Origin: Syntrophaceae bacterium
GTDB lineage: Bacteria; Desulfobacterota; BSN033; UBA1163
Reading direction: 5' to 3'
NCBI GenBank assembly: GCA_013388645.1
Contig: JACAEV010000110.1
Location: 1 to 41,906 of the forward strand
Length of the DNA: 41,906 nucleotides
Below the pieces are notes generated by a model that saw only the letters and a program-made list of their open reading frames with translations, made no database searches and was not told the origin of the DNA. Every line of letters begins with the position of its first letter. The first letter of the stretch is position 1. The position numbers and the translations under genes are program-made. Shown piece by piece: positions 25,469 to 33,837 of this stretch.

Positions 25469-26639
25469 CTTTGAAAAGTCCTTTCCATTTTCGTTGAATG
25501 AAATCGAGCCCTTCGTTCAGCCATACCAATGGTTTAAAAGGGGATTCTTTGGCCGTTTTAATGAGGAGATAGACGCCGAGACCAAAGAAAAGAAGGTTTG
25601 GGGTCCAACCTGCCATGTAGGGGAGCAATGTTTTTTTCATGGCGAGGATTTCTGAAATCGTGAGAGAGATATAGTACATCATGATGATAAAAATGCTGAG
25701 AATAAACCCGTAGGATCTCCCCGAACGACGAGGTTGAATTCCCAAAGGGACGCCGATCAGGCCAAAAACGATGCAGGCAAAGGGAATGGCATATCGTTTG
25801 TGGAGTTCGACCTCCTGAGAGGTGGTGTCTAACCCCACTGCTTTCATCTTATTGATCTTCTCTTTTATCTCATCAATGGACATTTCATGTTCTTTAAGCC
25901 TTGCACTCCAAGCCGTAAAGGTCTTTGATAATTCTAATCTTAAGTCATAGGTATCGAATTTCATTTTTTGATAGACCTTTGTTTGGGATTCAGACCGATG
26001 GATATCTCCATCCATGAGCCTCAAGATGACCTCCTGAGTTTCGGGGTTATTGACCAAGAAACCTTCTTTGGCAAAGATCGTATGAATTTTCTCCGGATCT
26101 CTCTCATCATAAATTAAAATCCCCTCCATCTTTTTCCCTTGAACGGGAACTTTATCGACATAGACCACCAAGCCATTGAACATATCATTAAAGACGCGTT
26201 CTTTGATTTCGATGTTTGCCTTGGATTGGGCAATCTGATAGAGCGTTGACATAAACCCTTGGTTTCCCCAGGGAAGGCCATAAAAAACCAAAAAAGTCGT
26301 GAAGAGGTAAGCGACAGCAGAAAGAATCGAGATGGGCAAAAAGAGCTGGTACAGACTGATTCCAGAAGCCTTAAAGGCGATGATTTCACTATCGCCGGAT
26401 AACCTTCCGAAGGAGAGAAGTGTCCCCAAGAGGAATGCCATCGGAATCGTGAAGATTAGAAAAGAAGGGGAGATGAAAAAGAGGAGCATCAGAATCTGCG
26501 AAAGACTGACTCCACTGACAATTAATTCAATGAGCCTTAGTATCTTATCCATAAGGAGGATGACTGTAAAAGTGAGCAGGCCGATGAGAAAGATGGGGAA
26601 TGTCTCTTTGAGGATATAGAGATATGCAGTTTTTCTCAT
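25461..26639 (-). CDS. lptF: LPS export ABC transporter permease LptF
   Basis: Partner permease of LptG (YjgP group), 392 aa. Six helices, with coupling segment GDSEIIAFKASGISLYQLFLP and the C-terminal GLIGVPLGIQPRRSGRSYGF block. The periplasmic beta domain lies at about residues 130-270. The ATG at 26639 has no Shine-Dalgarno sequence; a near-consensus promoter puts the mRNA 5' end about 2 nt ahead of it, so lptF-lptG is a candidate leaderless transcript. lptA, lptB and lptC are not in the window. Confidence 0.94.
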   Translation of the reverse strand: MRKTAYLYILKETFPIFLIGLLTFTVILLMDKILRLIELIVSGVSLSQILMLLFFISPSFLIFTIPMAFLLGTLLSFGRLSGDSEIIAFKASGISLYQLFLPISILSAVAYLFTTFLVFYGLPWGNQGFMSTLYQIAQSKANIEIKERVFNDMFNGLVVYVDKVPVQGKKMEGILIYDERDPEKIHTIFAKEGFLVNNPETQEVILRLMDGDIHRSESQTKVYQKMKFDTYDLRLELSKTFTAWSARLKEHEMSIDEIKEKINKMKAVGLDTTSQEVELHKRYAIPFACIVFGLIGVPLGIQPRRSGRSYGFILSIFIIMMYYISLTISEILAMKKTLLPYMAGWTPNLLFFGLGVYLLIKTAKESPFKPLVWLNEGLDFIQRKWKGLFKDV

Positions 26640-26647
26640 GTTTAGGT

Positions 26648-26676
26648 ATTCTAAGGGACAGATAGGGGGTTGTCAA
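26648..26676 (-). promoter_or_regulatory. Sigma-70 promoter of lptF-lptG
   Basis: TTGACA (26671-26676), exact 17-bp spacer, TAGAAT (26648-26653): 11 of 12 consensus bases. Transcription should start near 26641, with the ATG at 26639. It lies back-to-back with the tRNA-fMet promoter. Confidence 0.75.
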
Positions 26677-26693
26677 GGAAGGTCTGGAAAAGC

Positions 26694-26722
26694 TTGACAA
26701 ATTTTGATGGATGGATTAGATA
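26694..26722 (+). promoter_or_regulatory. Promoter of tRNA-fMet
   Basis: TTGACA (26694-26699), 17-bp spacer, TAGATA (26717-26722). A further TATGAT lies at 26721-26726. The predicted start is very close to the mature tRNA 5' end at 26733. Confidence 0.6.
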
Positions 26723-26732
26723 TGATTTAGAT

Positions 26733-26809
<77 letters not shown>

Positions 26810-26818
26810 ATAAAATCG

Positions 26819-26853
26819 AGAGGTTGCAGAATTTTTTTTGCAACCTCTTTTTT
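26819..26853 (+). terminator. Intrinsic terminator after tRNA-fMet
   Basis: AGAGGTTGCA (26819-26828) pairs perfectly with TGCAACCTCT (26839-26848) over a loop rich in T, followed by a T tract to 26853. It begins 9 nt after the tRNA. Confidence 0.92.
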
Positions 26854-26901
26854 CTTGCTTAGTTTTTTATTCCTACCATTATCCAATTCCAATTAGGGCA
26901 C

Positions 26902-27180
26902 TCAATTCGTTTCAGACCTTCTTTTTGAAAACCTTGATTCTAAGACATCGTAGAGATTGATGAACCCATACTTTAAGGCATAGAGAACGATGGAGGAGAC
27001 ATCCGGGGCATTTAATTTTTTCATAAGATGGATTTGGTTGTTTAGGACTGTCCTCTCACTGATATAAAGCTCATTCGCAATTTCTTTATTCCCATAACCT
27101 TCTGCAATGAGATGGAGGATGGTCCGTTCGCGAGGAGTAATCATCTGTGAACTTTGTTTTGCCTGCCGAGACTTTATCAA
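26902..27180 (-). CDS. Small LuxR-type (GerE) transcription regulator without receiver
   Basis: A 92-aa DNA-binding protein made of little but a LuxR/GerE helix-turn-helix: MITPRERTILHLIAEGYGNKEIANELYISERTVLNNQIHLMKKL. The usual V-x2-H of the recognition helix is here VLNNQIHLM. The C-terminal tail (SSIVLYALKYGFINLYDVLE) resembles the extra helix that follows the domain in NarL proteins. A near-perfect Shine-Dalgarno AAGGAGGTGA (27188-27197) points to the TTG at 27180 as start; a longer frame to 27228 has no support. It lies 152-200 bp downstream of the TPR lipoprotein gene, in the same direction as the sensor kinase, and may be part of that signalling unit. Confidence 0.8.
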   Translation of the reverse strand: MIKSRQAKQSSQMITPRERTILHLIAEGYGNKEIANELYISERTVLNNQIHLMKKLNAPDVSSIVLYALKYGFINLYDVLESRFSKRRSETN

Positions 27181-27379
27181 GGCCGTCTCACCTCCTTGAT
27201 TAAACTCATCTGGTTCTAAAAAATACAAATTTTATGCCAAGGAAGAACGTTTACAGTGGTTTACTTGATTTGATAGGAGTTGATTCAAATTGATTTGGCA
27301 CTCAGGATAAAAGAAGAAATAGTTTTCCATTTTTTACTAATTTGTGGTCATCGCCTGAGGATAAAAAAATTATTTTCGA

Positions 27380-28261
27380 TCATTTTTTTCTTTTCATTTC
27401 TTCAACTTCAATATCGACCTGTTTAAGTTTCTGAATGAGACGGTTTAATTCTCCATTTTCTTGAAGGATTCCGATCCATATTTTGGCCTGGTCAACCAGG
27501 GTGCTTTTGGGATAGGCCTTGAGTAATCTATTGAAATAATCGATGGATTTATCAATATCTCTCTGTGGGTTTCCAAGGTGTGCGTAAATGAGTCCCAGGT
27601 TGAAAAGAGCTTCATCTTTTGGAAATCGAGGGTCAGTGGCTGTCAGAATCTTCTGGTTTTCACCCACCGCTCCCTCGTAATTCCCCTGAGCCAAGAACTT
27701 ATTGCTTTGAAGGATATGGTCCCGACCCAATTTGGGTTCTTCCATTTTCGTTTCAGAAGGTTTTAGCTTTGATGATTCCTGAAGCGATCGGTTTCGCTTT
27801 TCCATGTCCTGAATCGTATCGGCCATTTTTTCGATCTTCTTGGCGGATTCAACGTTTTCCCTTAAAATGCCCACCCAGATTTTAGCTTGTTCTGCGAGAG
27901 GACTATCAGGGTATTCCTTCAACATTCTCAAAAAAAGATCGATGGATTTTTTATAATCTTTTTTCGGGTTTCCAAGATGAGCATAAATCAGGGCGATGTT
28001 AAAAAGGGCTTGGTCCTCTGGAGGCTGACGAGGGGAGAGCAAAAGGACCTTTTCGTATTCGGTGATGGCTTCCTGATAGTTTTTTTTGGCCATAAGGATT
28101 TGGCCACGCAAGAGATGTTCCTGGGCCTCATCCGTTGGCCTTGATTCCATGACTACAGGTTTAGGCTCCTTGATCAAAGCGCAGCTTATAAGAGAAAGAG
28201 AGATCAGGCTGGCAAGAAGAAGAAAAAGATACTTCCGTGCCCGAGCTGGCTCTCTGCCCAT
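27380..28261 (-). CDS. TPR lipoprotein with two duplicated halves (QseG-like position)
   Basis: An exported lipoprotein of 293 aa with lipobox SLISCAL (Cys at residue 27). The mature part holds two copies of a roughly 100-residue module at about 45-145 and 183-283. Each contains a TPR-like start (LMAKKNYQEAITEYEK; FLAQGNYEGAVGENQK), the near-identical LFNIALIYAHLGNPKKD and LFNLGLIYAHLGNPQRD, and a close YPDSPLAEQAKIWVGIL / YPKSTLVDQAKIWIGIL. The halves are joined by a coiled-coil linker. Its start overlaps the sensor-kinase gene by 58 bp. The order kinase, lipoprotein, with a sigma-54 activator nearby recalls QseE-QseG-QseF (GlrK/GlrR), where the lipoprotein modulates the kinase; that parallel is inference. 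Confidence 0.85.
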   Translation of the reverse strand: MGREPARARKYLFLLLASLISLSLISCALIKEPKPVVMESRPTDEAQEHLLRGQILMAKKNYQEAITEYEKVLLLSPRQPPEDQALFNIALIYAHLGNPKKDYKKSIDLFLRMLKEYPDSPLAEQAKIWVGILRENVESAKKIEKMADTIQDMEKRNRSLQESSKLKPSETKMEEPKLGRDHILQSNKFLAQGNYEGAVGENQKILTATDPRFPKDEALFNLGLIYAHLGNPQRDIDKSIDYFNRLLKAYPKSTLVDQAKIWIGILQENGELNRLIQKLKQVDIEVEEMKRKK

Positions 28262-29649
28262 ATCTTACCCCCATGATGGTTGATAATTTGTTTGGCAATG
28301 GCTAACCCCAATCCCGTCCCCTGGGTTGAGCCTGTTCGATCCGTGATGACCTGCTGGAATTTTTCGAAAATGGTGATGAGATTTTCTTTTGGGATGCCTG
28401 GTCCTGTGTCGGCAATGGCCACCTCCACCCCATGGTCAACCGTGCGAGCCGATACCTTGATGCGACCTCCCTCTGGGGTGAATTTAATCGCATTTCCGAT
28501 AATGTTTCGCAGTGCCTGAAGTATCCTTTCGCCGTCCACCTTGACTACAGGCAATCCCTCCGTCATCTTCCTTTCGAGGATGATTTTCTTAGAATCCACC
28601 AGAGGCCTTAATTCTTTGATCGTTTGGTCAATCAAAGGTGTAATGGGTTGAGGTCGAAGATGAAATGACATCATTCCGGCTTCCATCTTTGAAAGGTCCA
28701 AGATGGAATTGACCAAACCGATGAGCCGATCGCTTTCCTTTTCAATCACCGTCAGGAGTTCTTTTTGTCCTTCCGTCACAGGACCCTCCACTCCATCCCG
28801 GAGGAGGTCCATTCCCATTTTGATTGAGGAGAGAGGGGTTCGGAGCTCATGGGTGACCAGAGACAAAAAATCGGATTTCATCTTATCTAATTCATTCAAC
28901 TTGTTACACATGAGATTAAATGCACCTGCCAGCTCAGCTAATTCGGGGGGGGAGGTGAGACGAAGATCCCCTTGAAAATTTCCTTGCCCAATTTCCCTGG
29001 TCTTCTTCTTCAGAATAGAGACAGGTGCCGTGATGCTTCGATGGATAAATAAAGAGACAAGTATGCCAATGAGGATAAAGGCTCCTGTCATCACCATCCC
29101 CACTTGCCGAAGTTCCATTCCGATCTTATATAATAACCTCGTCTTATCGGTCGCATTCTGTCTGATGGTCGTTTTCAGTTTTTCAATTTCACTGATGATC
29201 GATTGGGTGGCCTCTTCTTTCTGTTGATTCAGCGGCAGATGGGATGGAGGATATCCTCTTTTGAGATCCTCTGCTTCCTCATGGACCAGTGATTGATAAT
29301 TCTGGAAAAGTTCTTTGATATTTTTCAGAGAGAGACTTGTTTGGGAGAGGTCTGCCAGGGGGGTCATTTCTTCAAGATATCGATCGAAATCATTCTTCAA
29401 TCGTAAGAACTCAATGTAAAATATGTCATCCTTAGAAATGATGAACTTCTTTTCATATCGGACTTGAGAGTAGATCAGGTCTAAAAGTTTCTCCGAATAA
29501 TCCAACATCTGATTATTGACGGTGAGGATCGATTGGGTGACTTCGTTAATTTTGACCATCTGATAAAAGGTATACCCCCCCATGGCGATGACTAATATAA
29601 TGAGGATTAGATATCCAATGAGAACCCTTGAAAAAATGGTCAATTTCAT
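28204..29649 (-). CDS. Membrane sensor histidine kinase with HAMP domain
   Basis: A 481-aa kinase. TM1 is at about residues 8-30 and TM2 at about 182-204, around a helical periplasmic sensor of about 150 residues (four-helix-bundle type). Then come HAMP (HRSITAPVSILKKKTREIG), the H-box VTHELRTPLSSI, N-box LRNIIGNAIKFTPEGG, G1 IADTGPGIPKENL and G2 GTGLGLAIAKQIINHHGG. All catalytic motifs are intact. The TPR lipoprotein gene overlaps its end. Its cognate regulator is not certain: it is divergent from a receiver-kinase and an NtrC-type gene, and NtrC-type regulators are the usual partners in this arrangement. Confidence 0.94.
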   Translation of the reverse strand: MKLTIFSRVLIGYLILIILVIAMGGYTFYQMVKINEVTQSILTVNNQMLDYSEKLLDLIYSQVRYEKKFIISKDDIFYIEFLRLKNDFDRYLEEMTPLADLSQTSLSLKNIKELFQNYQSLVHEEAEDLKRGYPPSHLPLNQQKEEATQSIISEIEKLKTTIRQNATDKTRLLYKIGMELRQVGMVMTGAFILIGILVSLFIHRSITAPVSILKKKTREIGQGNFQGDLRLTSPPELAELAGAFNLMCNKLNELDKMKSDFLSLVTHELRTPLSSIKMGMDLLRDGVEGPVTEGQKELLTVIEKESDRLIGLVNSILDLSKMEAGMMSFHLRPQPITPLIDQTIKELRPLVDSKKIILERKMTEGLPVVKVDGERILQALRNIIGNAIKFTPEGGRIKVSARTVDHGVEVAIADTGPGIPKENLITIFEKFQQVITDRTGSTQGTGLGLAIAKQIINHHGGKIWAESQLGHGSIFFFFLPA

Positions 29650-29728
29650 ATTTTAAAGTTCTTCTTAAAAGGGCGAAAAGGTCATGAGCAAGGTCAGAAA
29701 CCATTCCCTTTCGATCGTCCTTGGGCTC

Positions 29729-29737
29729 ATTATATCA
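29729..29737 (-). promoter_or_regulatory. Extended -10 promoter of the sensor kinase
   Basis: Minus-strand TGATATAAT is an exact extended -10 (TGn-TATAAT) with no good -35. Transcription would start near 29722, giving a leader of about 73 nt. Confidence 0.45.
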
Positions 29738-29957
29738 CAATCTTAAAACAAATAGGATGAGGAATGCCAAATCTTTGTCATCCCGCCGTCTCGGGTACAA
29801 AACAGGATCGATAGGGATGCTGGAGAAAATGTTAGAGCGGGAACCTTAGCTTTGTTCTTTAACTTGATCGGTTCATTCAGCCGATCTTACGACTCCTTTC
29901 CATCAGTGAATTCAGCCTTACCATCACCGAGGGACGACCTAATAACCTTTTTCTCAG

Positions 29958-29986
29958 TTGAACTAATTTATTTTTTGTTCTAATAT
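29958..29986 (+). promoter_or_regulatory. Promoter of the receiver-kinase gene
   Basis: TTGAAC (29958-29963), 17-bp spacer, TAATAT (29981-29986), each 4 of 6 to consensus. The -10 lies within an inverted repeat TTGTT-N7-AACAA (29976-29992), a possible operator. The predicted start falls next to the ATG at 29994. Confidence 0.45.
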
Positions 29987-29993
29987 AACAAAA

Positions 29994-31088
29994 ATGAAGG
30001 CGATGAAAAGAAAAATCTTAGTGGTCGATGACAATGTAGAATTTGTCGGGCTGGTCAGGCGATTGCTGGAACATAAGGATTTCCAGGTTTTCATTGCTTT
30101 GGATGGAAAAACGGCTGTCGAAAAAGTTCGTTCAGAGGAGCCGGAGATCGTGCTTCTCGATTTGAAATTACCCGATTCACCCGGTGAGGAGATATTAAAA
30201 CGCGTTAAAGAAATAAATCGGGATATTGCCGTGATCATTGTCACCGGGTTTGGGGGCGAGCAGGTGGCCGTCGATTTAATGAGAAAGGGAGCCATCGACT
30301 TTCTCTCGAAACCCATTGATAGCGACGTCCTTTATTCGGCGGTCAAGAACGCCTTCGAAATGCGAGATGCTCAAATTGAAGATCGACAGTTTGAACAGCA
30401 TCCCACGTTGGAAAAGTTTTTTCCCTTTTTAGCTCATGAGATTCGAAATCCCCTCCATGCCATTTCTGGGGCCCTTGCGATCATCCGGAGGCGGTCGGAT
30501 TTAAAAGACGAGGTCCTCGGGCAATCGATCAACATTATTAATGAAGAGGTTCACCATTTAAATGAATTTGTCCAGGAGTGTTTGAATTTTGTAAGACCTC
30601 CCGACCAGGTTCGTTTTGTCGAGGTCGGAATGAATGAAGTCATTTCGGTCGTGATGAATATCGTCTCTCACATCTATGAATCCGAATCCAAAAGAATCAA
30701 GGTCATCCAAGATTTGGATCCTCATCTTCCCAAAATTTTTGCCAATTATGAAGAGATCAAACAAGCCTTTATCAATATTGTGAAAAATGCTTTTGAGGCA
30801 ATGCCTGAGGGAGGGGTATTGTCGATCCAGACGGCTTGTAAAGCGGAATCTACCCCACTCATTGAAATCATTTTTGCAGATAACGGGATTGGCATCAAAC
30901 CAGAAAACTTAAAATCCCTATTCAATCCTTTTTTCACTACCAAACTGAGGGGCACGGGATTGGGGTTAGCCATCTGTCGAAGAATCATCGTTGAGCGGCA
31001 TCATGGGAGAATTCAGATCGAGAGCGAAGAAAAGAAGGGGACAACCATTCGAATTGAATTACCCTCAACCCGTCCGATAGGAGAGTGA
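29994..31088 (+). CDS. Receiver-histidine kinase (REC-HisKA-HATPase)
   Basis: A soluble 364-aa hybrid with the receiver at the front. The acidic pair is Asp12/Asp13, phosphoacceptor Asp56 (VLLDLKLPDSPG), Thr84, Lys106 in SKPID. The kinase H-box is FLAHEIRNPLHAI (His148), then N-box INIVKNAFEAMPEGG, G1 FADNGIGIKP and G2 GTGLGLAICRRI. With no membrane segment, it likely receives phosphate from another kinase and passes it on, or phosphorylates the NtrC-type protein next to it. The downstream gene overlaps by 4 bp (GTGA). An in-frame ATG at 30003 is an alternative start. Confidence 0.93.
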   Translation: MKAMKRKILVVDDNVEFVGLVRRLLEHKDFQVFIALDGKTAVEKVRSEEPEIVLLDLKLPDSPGEEILKRVKEINRDIAVIIVTGFGGEQVAVDLMRKGAIDFLSKPIDSDVLYSAVKNAFEMRDAQIEDRQFEQHPTLEKFFPFLAHEIRNPLHAISGALAIIRRRSDLKDEVLGQSINIINEEVHHLNEFVQECLNFVRPPDQVRFVEVGMNEVISVVMNIVSHIYESESKRIKVIQDLDPHLPKIFANYEEIKQAFINIVKNAFEAMPEGGVLSIQTACKAESTPLIEIIFADNGIGIKPENLKSLFNPFFTTKLRGTGLGLAICRRIIVERHHGRIQIESEEKKGTTIRIELPSTRPIGE

Positions 31089-32494
31089 CCATCGTGTCTC
31101 AACCCTCTATTTTAGTCGTCGATGACGAGCCCAATTCCCTTTTTGGCCTATGCCAGGTATTAGCCGATGAGGGATTTCATACGCTTTCCGCTGAAAGTGG
31201 GAAGAAGGCGTTAGACCTCCTCAAAACGAATACTGTGAATTTAATCGTTACCGATGTCAGGATGTCCGATTTTTCTGGGATGGATCTCCTTTCAGAGGTA
31301 AAGAGAGCCGATCCCCACCTTCCTGTGATCCTGATCACCGCTTATGGCTCTGTGACCATGGCGGTCGAGGCCTTAAAAAAAGGGGCCTTCTATTTTTTTG
31401 AAAAACCGATCTTTGACAAATTAGAAAGGTTTTTTATTATCATTCGCCAAGCCCTCAAAGCCCAGGAGATGGAAAAAGAGATCGACTACTTAAGAAAAGA
31501 GGTGACGGAAAGATATTCTTTTCCGAACATCATTGGGGACCACCCCAAAATGCTTGAGATTTTTGATCTCATCAGAAAAATTGCCGAAACCGATGCGACC
31601 GTTTTGATCCAAGGGGAGAGCGGGACAGGAAAAGATCTCATCGCAAAGACCATTCACTACAACAGCCTGAGGAGAAAAAAACCGTTGGTCACAGTGAATT
31701 GTGGCGCCTTGACCGAAAGTCTTCTCACCAGCGAGCTATTTGGTCATAAGAAAGGGTCTTTTACAGGGGCAATTAAAGACACCATCGGTCGTTTCCAGGC
31801 TGCCGACGGAGGGACATTGGTCTTAGATGAAATCGGTGAGATCCCCATGAATTTCCAAAAGACGCTCCTCAGGGTGATTGAAGAGAAGGAGTTCGAAAGG
31901 GTTGGAGAGAGCCAGCCGACCAAAGTTGATATTCGAATTATTTCGACGACCAACCGAAATCTTCAAGAAGAGGTCGCCAAAGGAAATTTTAGGGAAGATC
32001 TTTTTTACAGATTGAGCATTGTTCCGATGACGATCCCTCCCCTAAGAGAACGGATTTCAGATATTCCTTTATTGGTCGATTATTATCTCAAGAAATTCCA
32101 AAGGGGGAAAACTCTGATTCGAATTGAGCCCGATGTCATCGAACAATTGAAGACATTTTCTTGGTCCGGAAACGTAAGAGAATTGGCCAATATTATTCAG
32201 CAGATGACAGTATTTTGCGGAGGAAATACGATCACGATGGACGATCTCCCTTCTTCCCTTTTTATAAAAAATGGAATGGAGGTGAAAAAAGAAACGGGGA
32301 AACTCCATTTGATAAGAATGGTTTCTGAATTAGAGAAAAAGTGGATCGTCACAAAATTGAGAGAGACCAATTGGAACCAGGAAAGGGCGGCAAAACTTTT
32401 AGGCATCACTCGGAAAATGCTAACCAATCGAATCAACAAATACCACATCAAACCACAAAAAAATAGATTAGGAGGTTTTAAGAGTTGGCAATAA
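31085..32494 (+). CDS. Sigma-54-dependent response regulator (NtrC family)
   Basis: REC-AAA+-Fis activator of 469 aa. Receiver: Asp13/Asp14, phosphoacceptor Asp57 (VTDVRMSDFSG), Lys in FEKPIF. AAA+: Walker A GESGTGKD at 177-184, sigma-54 contact loop GSFTGA at 224-229 (Ser replaces Ala of GAFTGA), Walker B TLVLDEIGE, sensor I STTNRN, arginine finger region FREDLFYRL. The C-terminal Fis-type helix-turn-helix is NWNQERAAKLLGITRKMLTNRI. It is coupled to the receiver-kinase upstream. The GTG at 31085 overlaps that gene; a GTG at 31094, ten bases after AGGAG, may be the true start. The last codons carry a sigma-54 promoter for the next gene. Confidence 0.95.
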   Translation: MTIVSQPSILVVDDEPNSLFGLCQVLADEGFHTLSAESGKKALDLLKTNTVNLIVTDVRMSDFSGMDLLSEVKRADPHLPVILITAYGSVTMAVEALKKGAFYFFEKPIFDKLERFFIIIRQALKAQEMEKEIDYLRKEVTERYSFPNIIGDHPKMLEIFDLIRKIAETDATVLIQGESGTGKDLIAKTIHYNSLRRKKPLVTVNCGALTESLLTSELFGHKKGSFTGAIKDTIGRFQAADGGTLVLDEIGEIPMNFQKTLLRVIEEKEFERVGESQPTKVDIRIISTTNRNLQEEVAKGNFREDLFYRLSIVPMTIPPLRERISDIPLLVDYYLKKFQRGKTLIRIEPDVIEQLKTFSWSGNVRELANIIQQMTVFCGGNTITMDDLPSSLFIKNGMEVKKETGKLHLIRMVSELEKKWIVTKLRETNWNQERAAKLLGITRKMLTNRINKYHIKPQKNRLGGFKSWQ

Positions 32495-32500
32495 ATTTGC
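32486..32500 (+). promoter_or_regulatory. Sigma-54 promoter (-24/-12)
   Basis: TGGCAATAAATTTGC matches TGGCAC-N5-TTGC with exact GG-N10-GC spacing (GG 32487-32488, GC 32499-32500). The start should be near 32511-32512, right at the ATG at 32514. The site overlaps the stop codon of the NtrC-type gene. Confidence 0.75.
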
Positions 32501-32513
32501 ATTAAAACTGCCC

Positions 32514-33374
32514 ATGTCCACCCATTCGATTCTCCTCATTGACCCGTTTAAAAATCTCCTCAATGCTTACCGGATGATCTTAGGAGAAGAACAATATCAA
32601 GTAGATACGACGATCAATTTAAAGGATGCTTACGATTTTTTTAAGAAAAGAAAATATTCTGTCATCATCACAGAATATATCCCTCCTTATGAAACAACCG
32701 ATGATTTTATTCAATGGGTAAAAAAGGGCTCTCCAGAAGTCCATATTCTCATCGTTACGAATGCGACGATTGACGAAAAAACCTATGAAAAACTTTTTGC
32801 ACTTGGAGTGGGCGATATTATATTGAAGCCCTATTCTCCGGAAAAAATTCTTGTCCATATTAAGAGGGGTTTAAAAGAGAGAAGTTTGATTCTTAAAATA
32901 CGAGAGATGGAAAGACTTAGTCTTCTGGAGCCGATCTCAGAAGAAATTCAAGGGCTTATATTTACTCCTCCTTTTTTTAAAAAGTGCCTTCGCCAGGAGA
33001 TTAAGAAGGCTAAGCGGCATCGCCATCCTTTTTCTCTGTTATTGATCCAGATTCCGAAGACGAATGATTTAGCTGATCGGTTCGAAAGTTTTTATGCAGA
33101 CCTTTTAAAAATTTTAAGAAAGCATACGAGGGAAGAAGATTTGATAGGCAGAAGTAATGGTGAAATAGGTATTATTCTCCCAGAAACGGACCAAAATGGT
33201 TCTCAGGCCCTCATGAAAAGACTTTTAAATTTGGTTGATCAATATCCGTCTTTCAAACTTGATGATGTGATGAAGGCGTCTGTTCAAGCCCTATTTTTTC
33301 AATCATTTACGTATCCAAATCGATTTGAACTTCCTAAAAGTCTAAGCCCTGTTTTGGGCGAAATTGACAGATGA
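32514..33374 (+). CDS. Pseudo-receiver fused to a degenerate GGDEF domain
   Basis: A 286-aa protein. Residues 5-120 have the receiver fold, but the phosphoacceptor is Glu54 (VIITEYIPP), and the acidic pair is reduced to a single Asp10 (LLIDPF); Lys of ILKPYSP is kept. So it should not be phosphorylated normally, and Glu may mimic the active state. Residues 150-280 look like a GGDEF-type fold (FFKKCLRQEIKKAKRHRHPF; LRKHTREEDLIGRSNGEIGI) in which the GGDEF motif has become SNGEI, so no cyclase activity is expected. The lone protein at 37634-38095 resembles this second half. No ribosome binding site is present; the sigma-54 promoter places the mRNA start 2-3 nt upstream. Confidence 0.85.
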   Translation: MSTHSILLIDPFKNLLNAYRMILGEEQYQVDTTINLKDAYDFFKKRKYSVIITEYIPPYETTDDFIQWVKKGSPEVHILIVTNATIDEKTYEKLFALGVGDIILKPYSPEKILVHIKRGLKERSLILKIREMERLSLLEPISEEIQGLIFTPPFFKKCLRQEIKKAKRHRHPFSLLLIQIPKTNDLADRFESFYADLLKILRKHTREEDLIGRSNGEIGIILPETDQNGSQALMKRLLNLVDQYPSFKLDDVMKASVQALFFQSFTYPNRFELPKSLSPVLGEIDR

Positions 33375-33378
33375 TGAA

Positions 33379-33499
33379 CTCGTAAAAAGTCCGATTCAGC
33401 CCATTATTGTCATTCCCGTGAAAACGGGAATCCAGTGAATTCAAATACTTCTGGACTTCTGCTTTCGCAGGAGTGACGGGTGGGGAGACTTTTTACGAG
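33379..33499. repeat. MITE-like palindromic element, copy 2
   Basis: A 121-bp element just after the stop of the preceding gene, with perfect 13-bp terminal inverted repeats CTCGTAAAAAGTC (33379-33391) and GACTTTTTACGAG (33487-33499). Inside are GTCATTCCCG/CGGGAATCCAG and CTGCTTTCGCAGGAGTGAC hairpin parts shared with 4143-4283; the terminal repeats differ between copies. Confidence 0.8.
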
Positions 33500-33727
33500 A
33501 TTCTCACAGATAATATATTCCGCAATAAATCCGCTTCTTCTTTTCATTTGTTCCTCACATATACAAGGTTTTAAAAAAACCAACAAAGCATTTCTATAAT
33601 AAAAACGAAAAGTTAACTCATGCGATTATTAAATGGCCATAGGATTGAATCTACCATTTTGGATGTGTCATAAAACTGCTTGTAAATATTAAACTATTAT
33701 TTCATTATGTGCCATTTGGCGCAGCGA

Positions 33728-33745
33728 ATTTACCAAAAGGTAAAT
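33728..33745. promoter_or_regulatory. Candidate upstream activator site (perfect inverted repeat)
   Basis: ATTTACC and GGTAAAT arms separated by AAAA, framed by GTGCCA and TGGCAT. Size and distance from the sigma-54 promoter fit an enhancer for an NtrC-type dimer. Confidence 0.45.
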
Positions 33746-33837
33746 CATTTATTTAGTGGCATCTTATTGAAAAAACATATTTTTTAAAAAATTAATAAAA
33801 TCAATAAGATAAGATAAATCAATTTATGATGGTGAAA

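Larger units (their letters stand above)
29650..29993. other. Gene-free divergent regulatory gap
   Basis: No gene seen. It holds the kinase promoter (29729-29737, minus) and a promoter for the receiver-kinase (29958-29986, plus). A stretch at 29780-29825 (CATCCCGCC to GGGATG) may be a worn relative of the 4143 and 33379 palindromic elements. Confidence 0.5.

Noticed and set aside
27221-27238. Minus-strand TTGGCATAAAATTTGTA as a sigma-54 promoter for the LuxR-type gene
   Set aside because: The -12 element has GT instead of GC; kept only as a remark in a finding.
33628-33648. TGGCCATAGGATTGAA as a fourth sigma-54 promoter
   Set aside because: The invariant GC of the -12 box is GA here, and the better site at 33838 serves the same gene.
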